Below, in pieces: positions 1 to 9,900 of a DNA stretch of 64,000 nt (positions within the stretch are counted from its first letter, which is position 1; each line of letters begins with the position of its first letter). A program made the position numbers and the translations under genes. The notes beneath the pieces were generated by a model. That model was not told where the DNA came from and searched no databases. It saw nothing but the letters and a program-made list of their open reading frames with translations. The stretch spans positions 868,001 to 932,000 of the forward strand of contig NZ_JAQOUE010000001.1 in NCBI RefSeq assembly GCF_032191465.1, written 5' to 3'. This DNA is from Candidatus Nitronereus thalassa (GTDB lineage Bacteria; Nitrospirota; Nitrospiria; Nitrospirales; UBA8639).

Positions 1-2966
1 AACTCCGATTTAGTCCGTCCCGCCACCGGCGATCCAACCAGAATATCATCTTGCCCTGATAACCGAGACAGTAATACCTGCAAAGCAGACAACAACACGA
101 CATACAACGTAGTTCCCTGTTGCCTTGCTAAGGTGTGTAATTTTTGAGTGAGCGATGCAGAAAGCCTAAAGGAATGGGTAGCTCCTTCGACATTATGGTC
201 TGACGCTCGCGGGTAATCCAAAGGTAGCGGCAGGACGGGAATGGCTCCATGGAGTTGCTCACGCCAATACTCCCACAACCGTTCACCATCTGGGCCAGTT
301 AGACGATCAGCTTGCCACCGGACAAAGTTGGAATAGTTCGACCCCACAGGCTCAAGGGAGGATTCGCACCCATGTTTTTCAGCGACATACAGTTGGCGAA
401 GTTCGTCGACCAATATCGACATGGACCACATATCCATCACCAAATGATGGACCGCGATGAAAAGAATGGCTTCCTGATCCCCACGACAAAACACGTGCAC
501 TCGAAACACAGGCCCGTGCTCTAAATCAAAGGGTCGATACGCCTCCTCTTCAAGCCTCGCCTGAAACACTTCAGGAGAATCTTCAGAGGCATCAATGAGA
601 TTAAACATTTCATCGTGATACGGTCCCACCGTTTGCCGAAGAAGTCCTCCTGTTTCCAGAAAGGTAGTTCGCAACACGGAATGTCGAGCAATGAGGGTCT
701 GTACGGCCTTCTGAAAAGCCGGTACGTCGAACGCACCAGATACCCGGGCGGTAAAACGAATTTGATAGACATCGATTTCTGGTTGTTCTCGCTGAAGGAT
801 CCAAAGTCCTTGTTGACCATAGGAAAGCGACTCGTCAGGGATCATGGGTGGGGAATCTTGACCCGGGCTGACAGTCCCTTCAAAGGACACATCTCTCTGA
901 ACCATGCGCTGATGAGATGGAACGGTAAGGCCATCAGCAGCAGAATAATTTATTTGGCATTCAATCTCGTGAGCTAACTCATTGAGGGAAACTTCATCCA
1001 TCAACAGAGAAAACGGCACCATCACTCCGAAACCTTTTTCAATATGCTGTCTGAGGGAAAATAGCATCAAGGAATCCAATCCAAGCGTCACCAGTTTTTC
1101 ATGGACAGGCACATTGTGAGTACTCTGGTGAAGAAGGCGGGCAAGGATGTATTGAAGGTGGTCCTGAATTGTTGCCCTTCGATCCTTGGTCGAAAGGGTG
1201 AGCAGTTCATGCACCGAGAGATGAACCGCCTCCTCTGTGGTACTGGAGGGACTCACTCTATTCTCGACAATGACGTGCAATTGTCCAGCCAGATAGGCCT
1301 GACGACAAGCCTGACGTTGGACCTTGCCGCTGGACGTTTTGGGAATCGTTCCTGCACGCACCAACACGACTGCCAAGGTGTGAAGATGATGTTCCTCAGC
1401 CACGGATCGTCGAATAGTCTCAACGATTTTATCCGTGTCTTGTCCTTTCCCCTCACGCCTGAGTTCTTGCACGATGACGAGTTTTTCTTCGCCATCTTGT
1501 TCAATGGAGAACGCAATTCCCGCTCCTTGGCGCAAAGATTCATGACTCCGTTCAACGGTACGTTCTATATCCTGCGGATAAAAATTGCTGCCGCGGATAA
1601 TGATGAGATCTTTCAATCGCCCGGTGACAAACAACTGGTCATCACGAAGGAATCCGAGATCACCTGTACGCAGGAATGGACCCTGCAGCCTATCAGCCAG
1701 AAAAGCGTTATAGGTATGGGTGGTTTCCTGTTCCCGATTCCAATATCCTTTCGCGACACTGGGACCAGCCACCCAAATTTCACCCACTGTGCCAGAGATA
1801 CACGGGTGCAAGGTGACTGGATCCACGATCTCCACCTTCATCCCGAAATCAACTCGCCCACTCCCCACAAGAGCTTTGCCCAAAGGATCATTGGATTCCA
1901 CCTCCAGAACCTGATTCATTTCCAGTGCCTGAGAGCTAACCGTGATGGTGGGAGGAATCTCCGACTTTGGCTTCGCTGACACTTTCAAGGTAGATTCCGC
2001 TAACCCATAGGCCGGGCAAAAGGCTGACCACTTGAATCCCTGGGAGGCAAAGTTTTTGGCAAACCGACTCAGGGTTGAATGACGAACTGGTTCAGCTCCG
2101 CAATAGGCCAATTCCCATGTCGATAAATCTAATGAAAATCGTTCTTCAACTGAAATACTGTTGGCACACATGTCATAAGCGAAATTGGGGCCACCACTAT
2201 GCGTGGCTCGATAGTGGGATATGGCGTGAAGCCATCGTAGAGGACGTTGCACAAACGACTGAGGAGACAAGAGGATCCCTCGACACCCTTGAAAAATTGG
2301 CTGAAGAATCCCATTCACCAAACCCATATCGTGAAAATGGGGAAGCCAAGAGACTAATATACTTTGAGGAGTGTATTCGCATCCCTGCTCAATATAAGCG
2401 AGATTATGAAACACATTTCCATGAGTCACCATCACGCCCTTGGGTTGAGATGTGGAACCGGAGGTGTATTGCAGATAGGCCAGACTGTCTTCCTTTATGG
2501 TTGGCAGGGTCCAATGCTCTTGCAAGTCTTCCGACAGTGCATCGGTGGGCAGCCAGATCAATGAGGAATTTTGTCCAGCATCCTTCTCTTGACCTTTCAA
2601 TTTCGAAATCACATGTTTCGTCGAGAGAATAGACTTCGCCCCAGCATCATGAAGAATCGCCTCCAGTCGAGAAAAGGCTCGGCGGAATCCCAGCAATGGA
2701 ACTGGAACGGCTACCGCCCCAGCATAGAGACAACCGAAAAAAGCGGTAATAAATTCCAGCCCCGGCGAAAACACAAGGAGGACTCGCTCTCCAACCAACT
2801 CTAACTTCTGCAACTGCGCGGCAATGGTCTTGGCTTGGGAATCCAATTGTGCGAAGGAGATGTGCGCCGACTCTTCCTCACCGTCACCAAGAAAAGTCAG
2901 CAAAGGCTTACACCCCTGCTTCTCTGCCCTGACGCGCAGCAGTTCAACCAAATTGTCCGATTTCAT
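1..2966 (-). CDS. Partial NRPS: fatty acyl-AMP ligase - carrier protein - condensation domain (3' end beyond window)
   Basis: An uninterrupted frame runs from the ATG at 2966 to the left edge (988 codons) with no stop, so the gene continues outside. Residues 1 to about 580 form a fatty acyl-AMP ligase (FAAL) domain: the AMP-binding motif YTSGSTSQPKG starts near residue 167, followed by the FAAL-type WLPHFHDMGL segment. A carrier domain follows, with the phosphopantetheine serine in LGLDSL at residue 632. A condensation domain starts near residue 705, with active-site HHLVMD at 840-845. This order is that of lipopeptide initiation modules, where a fatty acid is activated as acyl-AMP, loaded on the carrier and joined to the first amino acid. 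The start follows the stop of the upstream sugar-transferase fusion by 11 bases, so the genes are probably cotranscribed. The glycine usual after HHxxxD is methionine here. The family is certain; the product is unknown. Confidence 0.9.
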   Translation of the reverse strand, partial: MKSDNLVELLRVRAEKQGCKPLLTFLGDGEEESAHISFAQLDSQAKTIAAQLQKLELVGERVLLVFSPGLEFITAFFGCLYAGAVAVPVPLLGFRRAFSRLEAILHDAGAKSILSTKHVISKLKGQEKDAGQNSSLIWLPTDALSEDLQEHWTLPTIKEDSLAYLQYTSGSTSQPKGVMVTHGNVFHNLAYIEQGCEYTPQSILVSWLPHFHDMGLVNGILQPIFQGCRGILLSPQSFVQRPLRWLHAISHYRATHSGGPNFAYDMCANSISVEERFSLDLSTWELAYCGAEPVRHSTLSRFAKNFASQGFKWSAFCPAYGLAESTLKVSAKPKSEIPPTITVSSQALEMNQVLEVESNDPLGKALVGSGRVDFGMKVEIVDPVTLHPCISGTVGEIWVAGPSVAKGYWNREQETTHTYNAFLADRLQGPFLRTGDLGFLRDDQLFVTGRLKDLIIIRGSNFYPQDIERTVERSHESLRQGAGIAFSIEQDGEEKLVIVQELRREGKGQDTDKIVETIRRSVAEEHHLHTLAVVLVRAGTIPKTSSGKVQRQACRQAYLAGQLHVIVENRVSPSSTTEEAVHLSVHELLTLSTKDRRATIQDHLQYILARLLHQSTHNVPVHEKLVTLGLDSLMLFSLRQHIEKGFGVMVPFSLLMDEVSLNELAHEIECQINYSAADGLTVPSHQRMVQRDVSFEGTVSPGQDSPPMIPDESLSYGQQGLWILQREQPEIDVYQIRFTARVSGAFDVPAFQKAVQTLIARHSVLRTTFLETGGLLRQTVGPYHDEMFNLIDASEDSPEVFQARLEEEAYRPFDLEHGPVFRVHVFCRGDQEAILFIAVHHLVMDMWSMSILVDELRQLYVAEKHGCESSLEPVGSNYSNFVRWQADRLTGPDGERLWEYWREQLHGAIPVLPLPLDYPRASDHNVEGATHSFRLSASLTQKLHTLARQQGTTLYVVLLSALQVLLSRLSGQDDILVGSPVAGRTKSE

Positions 2967-2977
2967 GGGAAGATCCC

Positions 2978-5527
2978 CTAGCGAGCCGTCCCCACTTGTT
3001 CAAGGAGGGTAGCTGAGGAAGACTCACGTTGATGGATGTCGGCAGGATGGAAGGTAGGCACAATGCTCTGCAACCATTGAGCCACAAAGAGAGGATTTTT
3101 TAAGACAGAGGCATTTTCAAATTCCACCAGTTTCTTGAGAAGGTGACTGGAATCTGGATGCTGCCCATTTTTCACACGGTTTATTTTTTCCACAGAAGAG
3201 GGCTGAACGTTTTCATCTCGGCCAACCAGTTCTTCATAGAGTTTTTCCCCTGGCCGAAGTCCGACAAAGGTAATCGGAATTTCCACTTCTGGAATAAAGC
3301 CTGATAACCGGATAAGATTTCTGGCTAAATCAATTACCTTGACTTGTTCTCCCATATCAAGAACATAGAGGGCACCCTGTTCTCCTAACGTCGCAGCTTG
3401 AAGAACTAAATGCACCGCCTCTGGGATTAACATAAAATAGCGTTGCATTTCAGGATGAGTCACGGTCACAGGGCCTCCCGCTAGAATTTGTTCCTTGAAG
3501 GCCGGAACGACAGAACCATTACTCCCCAAAACGTTTCCAAATCGAACCACAGAGAAACGGGTCTTTGACCGTTGAGCCATATGTTGTACGACCATTTCGG
3601 CAACTCGTTTCGTCGCACCCATGACACTGGTGGGATTTACCGCCTTATCTGTAGAAATCAACACAAATCGTTCTACGCCAAATCGATCTGCCGCCATGGC
3701 CACCATCTGAGTCCCAAACACATTATTCTTAATGGCTTCACAGGAATTCAGTTCCATAAGCGGCACATGCTTATGTGCGGCGGCATGAAATACCAGCTGA
3801 GGGCGATGCCTCGCCATAATTTCATCAAACCGCTCACGATCAGTCACATCCCCTATCACCGGATGCATGGGCGCGGCACCAACCAAGTTTTTTAATTCCA
3901 TCTGAATGTTGTGTAGGCTATTTTCATATCGCTCATACAACACCAATTCCTGAGGATTGAAACTCATAATTTGCCGGCATAATTCAGACCCGATCGACCC
4001 TCCAGCGCCAGTCACCAGGACACGTTTTCCTTGCACAAGCTCACGGACCCTTTCAGTTTCCATATACACTGGCGGACGGCCTAACAAATCTTCAATAGCC
4101 AATGGCCGAATTTGAGTCACGGCCACATTACATTGCAGAAGTTCATGCACACTTGGTAACGTTTTGATTGGCACATTCCACGTTTGTAGAGCCGACACAA
4201 TCCTCCGACGGATAGATGAATCGGCATGAGGAATCGCCATTAAGACTTCATCCGGGCGATGATTTTCCAATATTTTCGGGAGATCCGCACATGTTCCGAG
4301 GACCCGAACTCCGTGAATACGCTGCCCCACTTTCCTCACGTCATCATCGACAAACCCAATCGGAAGGTACAAAGATTCAGCATGCCGATGCATATCCCGG
4401 ACAATCATTTCCCCAGCATCTCCCGCCCCAATAATGAGCACTCGCTTATCACTTTGAGGTATCACAATGCCCCGAACCAATCGTCGGATTAAACGAACGC
4501 CGCCGAGCATCACCACAAGAAGCAGTGCATCGATGAATATAATTGATACCGGATATCCACTTCCCGCAAGACCGGTTTTTATCAAGAGAAAAAATACACC
4601 TGAACTCATAGCGACTGCGGTAATGATATTTTTGAGATCCCATAACCCTGTGTATTTCCAAAGCCCCTGGTAAAGCCGGAAGGGAATAAACGTAAGGCAC
4701 CGAATGGCAACCAACCACGGAAGGGTGTTCAGGAATAAGGAAATTTCGCTTTCAAAAATGACACCATCAAATCTCAACCAAAAGGCTAAATAGTTTGCCA
4801 ATACCACCAGGGCAATATGAATCGACACCACGATTGGACGACGACAGACAGACACCAGGTGCCCTATCCGCCCAAGATGTGAGCCTCCCCCACCTGACTT
4901 CCCATTTTCTTCGGGAAGCCTAAACAATACTCTTTTGATACCACATAATCTCAGACATGTTTCTCCTATTAACAGGAGGTCATATAACAATGAAGATTGA
5001 CATACATACAATTTGGCTAACCGTAGCTTATCAGGAAGAATATTGTTGACATACTCATGTTCTGGATTGGCACTGGCGCCAAGTGTCCTTTGCTCATCAA
5101 CATATTTCAGGCTCGCTAAATCCGTTAATCCAGGACGAACCCTCAATACATCCGCATATTCTTTTTGAAACATGTCGACATAGCAGGGCACCTCAGGACG
5201 TGGCCCTACAATACTCATATCCCCTTTCAGAATGTTCACAAGCTGTGGAAGCTCATCCAACTTCCATTTCCGCAGGACGCAGCCAATCTTCGTCACTCGA
5301 TGGTCCTGGCCGATGGTCAGTTGCCCACCCTGTTCAGAGGCGTCTTGTCTCATGGTGCGAAACTTCAGCAACTCGAACCGACGAAACCCCTTTCCAACGC
5401 GGGTTTGCTTAAAAATTATGGGCCCTGGTGAATCCCATCGAATGAGCATGGCCACGATGAAAAAAACTGGCGACAACATCACAAGCCCAAAGGCAGCCAC
5501 AAGCACATCACACGTTCGTTTTATCAT
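2978..5527 (-). CDS. Fused monotopic phosphosugar transferase and NDP-sugar 4,6-dehydratase (PglC-like + WbpM/FlaA1-like)
   Basis: 849 aa. Residues 1-205 are a small bacterial sugar transferase: an N-terminal re-entrant hydrophobic helix (about 9-30), KFRTM near 56, the catalytic DELPQ at 91-95 and VGPRPE near 108. These enzymes move a phosphosugar to undecaprenyl phosphate at the inner membrane. Residues 206-220 hold a Gly-rich linker containing SGGGGS. From about 225 the protein is a full WbpM/CapD-type dehydratase, with four membrane helices to about 345, a first Rossmann fold (IIGAGDAGE, about 366) and the catalytic Rossmann fold (VTGAGGSIGSE, about 507) with STDKAVNP. These usually convert UDP-GlcNAc to the 4-keto-6-deoxy sugar. 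Both halves look complete. The start codon overlaps the stop of the upstream aminotransferase (ATGA), which suggests coupled synthesis of a diamino-sugar lipid carrier. The fusion is unusual; the domain calls are firm. Confidence 0.93.
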   Translation of the reverse strand: MIKRTCDVLVAAFGLVMLSPVFFIVAMLIRWDSPGPIIFKQTRVGKGFRRFELLKFRTMRQDASEQGGQLTIGQDHRVTKIGCVLRKWKLDELPQLVNILKGDMSIVGPRPEVPCYVDMFQKEYADVLRVRPGLTDLASLKYVDEQRTLGASANPEHEYVNNILPDKLRLAKLYVCQSSLLYDLLLIGETCLRLCGIKRVLFRLPEENGKSGGGGSHLGRIGHLVSVCRRPIVVSIHIALVVLANYLAFWLRFDGVIFESEISLFLNTLPWLVAIRCLTFIPFRLYQGLWKYTGLWDLKNIITAVAMSSGVFFLLIKTGLAGSGYPVSIIFIDALLLVVMLGGVRLIRRLVRGIVIPQSDKRVLIIGAGDAGEMIVRDMHRHAESLYLPIGFVDDDVRKVGQRIHGVRVLGTCADLPKILENHRPDEVLMAIPHADSSIRRRIVSALQTWNVPIKTLPSVHELLQCNVAVTQIRPLAIEDLLGRPPVYMETERVRELVQGKRVLVTGAGGSIGSELCRQIMSFNPQELVLYERYENSLHNIQMELKNLVGAAPMHPVIGDVTDRERFDEIMARHRPQLVFHAAAHKHVPLMELNSCEAIKNNVFGTQMVAMAADRFGVERFVLISTDKAVNPTSVMGATKRVAEMVVQHMAQRSKTRFSVVRFGNVLGSNGSVVPAFKEQILAGGPVTVTHPEMQRYFMLIPEAVHLVLQAATLGEQGALYVLDMGEQVKVIDLARNLIRLSGFIPEVEIPITFVGLRPGEKLYEELVGRDENVQPSSVEKINRVKNGQHPDSSHLLKKLVEFENASVLKNPLFVAQWLQSIVPTFHPADIHQRESSSATLLEQVGTAR

Positions 5528-6723
5528 CGTCGATAGGTCCTAATAATTTCGCGGACAACTTCGATCACATACTCAATATCCGCTTCAGTCATTTTTGGAT
5601 AAATAGGCAAGGATATAATCCGTTCAAAACAGGCACGAGCATTGGGAAAGTCTTCAGGTTGGTATCCAAAGGTCTGTCGGTAATACGGGTGAAGGTGCAA
5701 TGGAATGAAATGAACACTCGTGCCGATATTGTAATTTTTTAGTATTTCGATAAATTCATTTCGTCCGATTCGCAATCGCTCCACATCTAACTGCATGACA
5801 TACAAATGCCAGGCATGCTGCACATTATCCGCGACTGAAGGCCTGATAATTTCTGGTAGATCCTTGAATCCCTGGTTATATAACCCCGCATACTGTTCTC
5901 GAGTTTTTTGGAACTGATCACATTTTTTGAGCTGTTCAATTCCCAGGCTGGCAGCAAGATCTGTCAAATTATATTTATGCCCTGCATGGCAAATATCGTA
6001 ACTCCATGAACCATTGGCGCTATACCGACTCCAGGCATTTCGACTGATCCCGTGCAGACTCATCATTCGCATTTTGTCCGCCCATGTTTCATTTTGCGTC
6101 GTCGCCATCCCCCCCTCTCCAGTGGTAATGGTTTTGGTCGCATAAAATGAAAAACACGTAATATCTCCAATCGACCCGACCTGCACGCCTTGGTACCATG
6201 CCGGAAGCGCATGAGCCGCATCTTCGATTACTCGTAAATTGTACGCTTTTGCCAGTTCCATAAGTGGGATCATCTCACATGGATGGCCAGCAAAATGAAC
6301 CGGAATAATGGCTTTCGTCCTCGGGGTGATTAATTTCTCGATTTGGGTGACATCAAGGGTAAGATCATCAGGGCGACAATCAATTAAAATTGGCTTCGCA
6401 CCCAAATAAGTCACCACTTCCCCTGTCGCGGCAAAAGTCATCGTCGGAACGATGACTTCATCCCCTTCCTTTACCCCAACGGCCTCCAAAGCTAAGTGCA
6501 AAGCAGCCGTACAAGAATTGAGTGCCACCGCATGTTGGGCACAAACTTTTGCACCGAAATCTTGTTCGAATTGCTTTACTTTGGCGCCGGTCGTCAACCA
6601 GCCTGAACGTAGCGTTTCCACCACAGAGCGAATCTCTTCTTCTCCAATTGAAGGAACGTGGTACGAAAGAAATTGAGGCCGAATATGTGGCAAAGAGGAA
6701 ACCGACAAACTTTGAATACTCAT
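5524..6723 (-). CDS. DegT/DnrJ/EryC1 sugar aminotransferase (PglE-like)
   Basis: 399 aa, PLP-dependent fold type I. It carries IEDAAHALPA near 165 and the PLP lysine at about residue 197 in SFYATKTITTGEGGM, the typical signature of nucleotide-sugar aminotransferases. The likely reaction is transamination of a UDP-4-keto-6-deoxy-HexNAc to the 4-amino sugar. This fits because the overlapping downstream gene encodes the 4,6-dehydratase that would make the substrate, fused to the transferase that would use the product. No PglD-type N-acetyltransferase is seen next to it, so the amino group may stay free or be acylated by a gene elsewhere. The start at 6723 follows a non-coding stretch of about 220 bases that may hold the promoter for this three-gene unit. 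The exact sugar is inferred. Confidence 0.9.
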   Translation of the reverse strand: MSIQSLSVSSLPHIRPQFLSYHVPSIGEEEIRSVVETLRSGWLTTGAKVKQFEQDFGAKVCAQHAVALNSCTAALHLALEAVGVKEGDEVIVPTMTFAATGEVVTYLGAKPILIDCRPDDLTLDVTQIEKLITPRTKAIIPVHFAGHPCEMIPLMELAKAYNLRVIEDAAHALPAWYQGVQVGSIGDITCFSFYATKTITTGEGGMATTQNETWADKMRMMSLHGISRNAWSRYSANGSWSYDICHAGHKYNLTDLAASLGIEQLKKCDQFQKTREQYAGLYNQGFKDLPEIIRPSVADNVQHAWHLYVMQLDVERLRIGRNEFIEILKNYNIGTSVHFIPLHLHPYYRQTFGYQPEDFPNARACFERIISLPIYPKMTEADIEYVIEVVREIIRTYRR

Positions 6724-6946
6724 AATTTTATTTCCACTAACAAATTGCAGGACGGTGAGACATCCTCAGATTCAGGTCCAATAATGGTATATAACCGTGA
6801 ATAATTAGAAATAACCTGGACAAACGGTATAGACTCGAGGAGAAATGTTAAATACGAGAATTGGCGTAAAATTCGAATTGTCCAAACGGAAAAAGCTTAG
6901 GCAATAGACGAATTGAGAAATGAAAGAAAAGCAGGAAAGAAAAAAA

Positions 6947-9900
6947 CTATGGAACAATGGAAATGATAACATTGGCTTGGGCACTCGTATCGATACCACC
7001 ATTACTCGTACCACCATTATCTTCCACGTGGAATGCGAACGTACTTGTTTCTAGCCCATCACCTAACGATCGATGGAAAACATGCGGATCCTCTAAAATC
7101 ACCGGTAATTGGGATTGAACAATCTCAGGACCACCAGCAGTCAGAGATAAAATGCCTGCCGTTGGAACGGTGTCCAAGACAAAACTCAGAACCTGGTCGA
7201 TTTCCGGATCTCCATCTTCTCCTGTGAGAATAATGGGAACTTCGCTATTTGGATTTACTTGGAGGGCTTGAGAATGTGCAGTCGGTGGATCATTGATTCC
7301 TGAGACTTCGAACGTGACAGTTCCGGTTTTACTGAGCAACTCACCATCACTTACCGCAAACTGTAATGAATTCATCCCTACGAAATTAGGATGAGGGGTG
7401 TACATTAAATTCGGCCAATCGCCAGTTATCGTTCCATGTTGAGGGTGTTGTTGAATGACAGTGGAAAGCGGATCACCTTCAGGATCAAAGCCTGGCAACA
7501 CCATGCTAATGGGTGTCTCTTCTTGAACCGCAACAAAGCGATGGCCTGACACCTCGTGAATTTCATTACTGTCCACACTTTCCTGAGTCCCATCAAAGGC
7601 TCGGATGACATAGTATGATGGAGTACCAACTGCAAATCCTTCCCCATCATGAAAACTGAACACCAAGGGTTCTTCAATTTTTGCCAATAATTCATAAGGG
7701 CCACCGGAATGTTGACTTCGATACACACGTTGCTCCACGACATTCGGAGACGATGATGGCAGCCAGGAAAGAGCGTACGATGTAATAGTTGGTGGATCAT
7801 TCACCGGTGTCACTTCTACAGAAACGGTCGCCTTACGAGTGATGAGTCCATCCATTATGGTGTAGGTAAGTGTTTCGGTGCCGAAAAAATTCTGAGGTGG
7901 GGTATAATAAAGGCCCTGATGATCAGGTCCGATGGTCAACAATCCATTGTTTGTGATTGAAGTCACTTCAGTAATGGTTAATACTTCCCCAGTATCTGGA
8001 GCTGTCGTATCATTCGCCAACACATTGAAGTATGTCTCAGGGTCATCTTCCTTAATGGTAAACACATCATCTATGGCAATGGGCGGGTCATTCACAGGCA
8101 ACACCGTAACCATGACATTGGCTGGCAGGCTCTCTAGGGTTCCGACACTCACTACATACGAAAAACCATCCACCCCATTAAAGTCCGGCAGGGGCGTATA
8201 GGTGAGATGAGGAGGCTGACCACTCAGATGTCCATAAGCGGGAACCGTAGCAATGGTATAGGAAACCGGAGTGACGGCATTATGATTTTCTCCCATCAGC
8301 GTAATGGACACGGCTCCATCTTCAACCACCTCAAGGTGAAGGGGTTTCGCAACCGGCCTATTGTCACGAGGTTGCCCACTCAGTTCCGGAGTCAATGGAC
8401 TTTCTTGGGTCCCATCAAACGCACTGATCGCATAGTAGTAGATCGTATCAGCCACCAAAGGTTCATCGACAAAGTTGGTGGTGTGACTTCCGGATATCGT
8501 GGATACGAGGGAATAGGGGCCACCAGAAACTGACCCGCGGTACACTCGTTGTTCCACAACATCATCCCTAGGAGATGGAACCCAGGAAATTGATAAGGCA
8601 GTGCCATCATCCTGAAGCAGATCCGTAACACTCAGTCCCGTTGGAGGACTGGGAGGGAGATTATCCAACGCCAGGGCACTAGCTTCATGACTATTTTCAC
8701 TTTCTTGGTTACCATCGAACGTCCGAACGATATAGTGCTGAACCACCCCATTGGCCAATTCCGTATCTTGGTAAGTCGAGACTGAAGAAGTTGGAAGGGT
8801 ACCCACCAAGGAATAGGGTCCGCCAGATTGAGCACTGGAGTACACGCGATATTCTTGGATACCTGAGTGTAAAGAAGGCGTCCAACTAATTCGTATTGTT
8901 CCTCCTTCATCCGAAGGTTCATCCTCAGCCGTTACCTGGGTTGGCGGATTAGGAGGAGCCAGACATGTAGAACAAAAAAATAATTCAGTGGACCCAAGGG
9001 CTAGAGAGGAAAACGAAGCTTCACCCGAACCGCCACTAACTAAGACTTTTCCATTGTTCAGAAGGGTCGCCGTATGATGTCCGCGACCAATTGCCATCGG
9101 TTCAACCTCTGAAAAAGTCCCAGTTTCAGGGTGAAAAATCTCTACCGAACTCAACACAGACTGTTCACTGCCCGTCCAACCACCTACGACGAGAACCTCC
9201 CCATTCTGCAATCTCGTGAGCGTATGATGTTGCCGCTTATTGATCATGGGGCCCGTATGAACGAAACTTCCAGTTCCTGGAAAATATAATTCTGCTGAGG
9301 AAAGAGCTTGTCCTCCTGAGCCAACGCCTCCTGCCACAAGCACTTCCCCAGACTCTAACCGGACCGCCTGAAGGAATCCTGCACGTCCAATATGAAGTGC
9401 CCCTGTCGGAGTAAAGGTTCCTAACGCAGGATCATACACTTCAGCAGAATTCAGTATGGTCTTATTCGGCGGCCCATATCCCCCAAGCACCAGCACCTTT
9501 CCAGTCGTTAACAACACCCCACTAAAATTCGAACGCGCCCCATGCATGGATCCAGTTTGGGTAAAGACTCCAGTTGAAGGATCGTATAATTCCGCAGAGG
9601 CAAGAAAATTCGTCCCGTCATGGCCACCAACGATCAATACGTTCCCATTGGATAGTTGAACGGCAACATGCCCAGCGCGTGGCGTCATCATCGAACCAGT
9701 GATGGCAAACTCCCGGACTCCAGGTTCGTACAGCTCCGCTGTAGATTGGTATGCCCATTCATTATTGATCCCACCGGCCACCAACACGCGTTCATTTTGT
9801 AGCAAAGTCGCCGTATGTCCTGCCCTGGATTCTGACATAGATGCAACGGGGATAAATTCATCAGAAGACGTCATGTAAAGTTCCGATGCCGTGGTGGCAT

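Noticed and set aside
7426-7800. 124-codon minus-strand frame
   Set aside because: It lies inside the 1069-residue kelch/FN3 gene in another frame of the same strand; the repeat-rich larger protein is clearly the real one.
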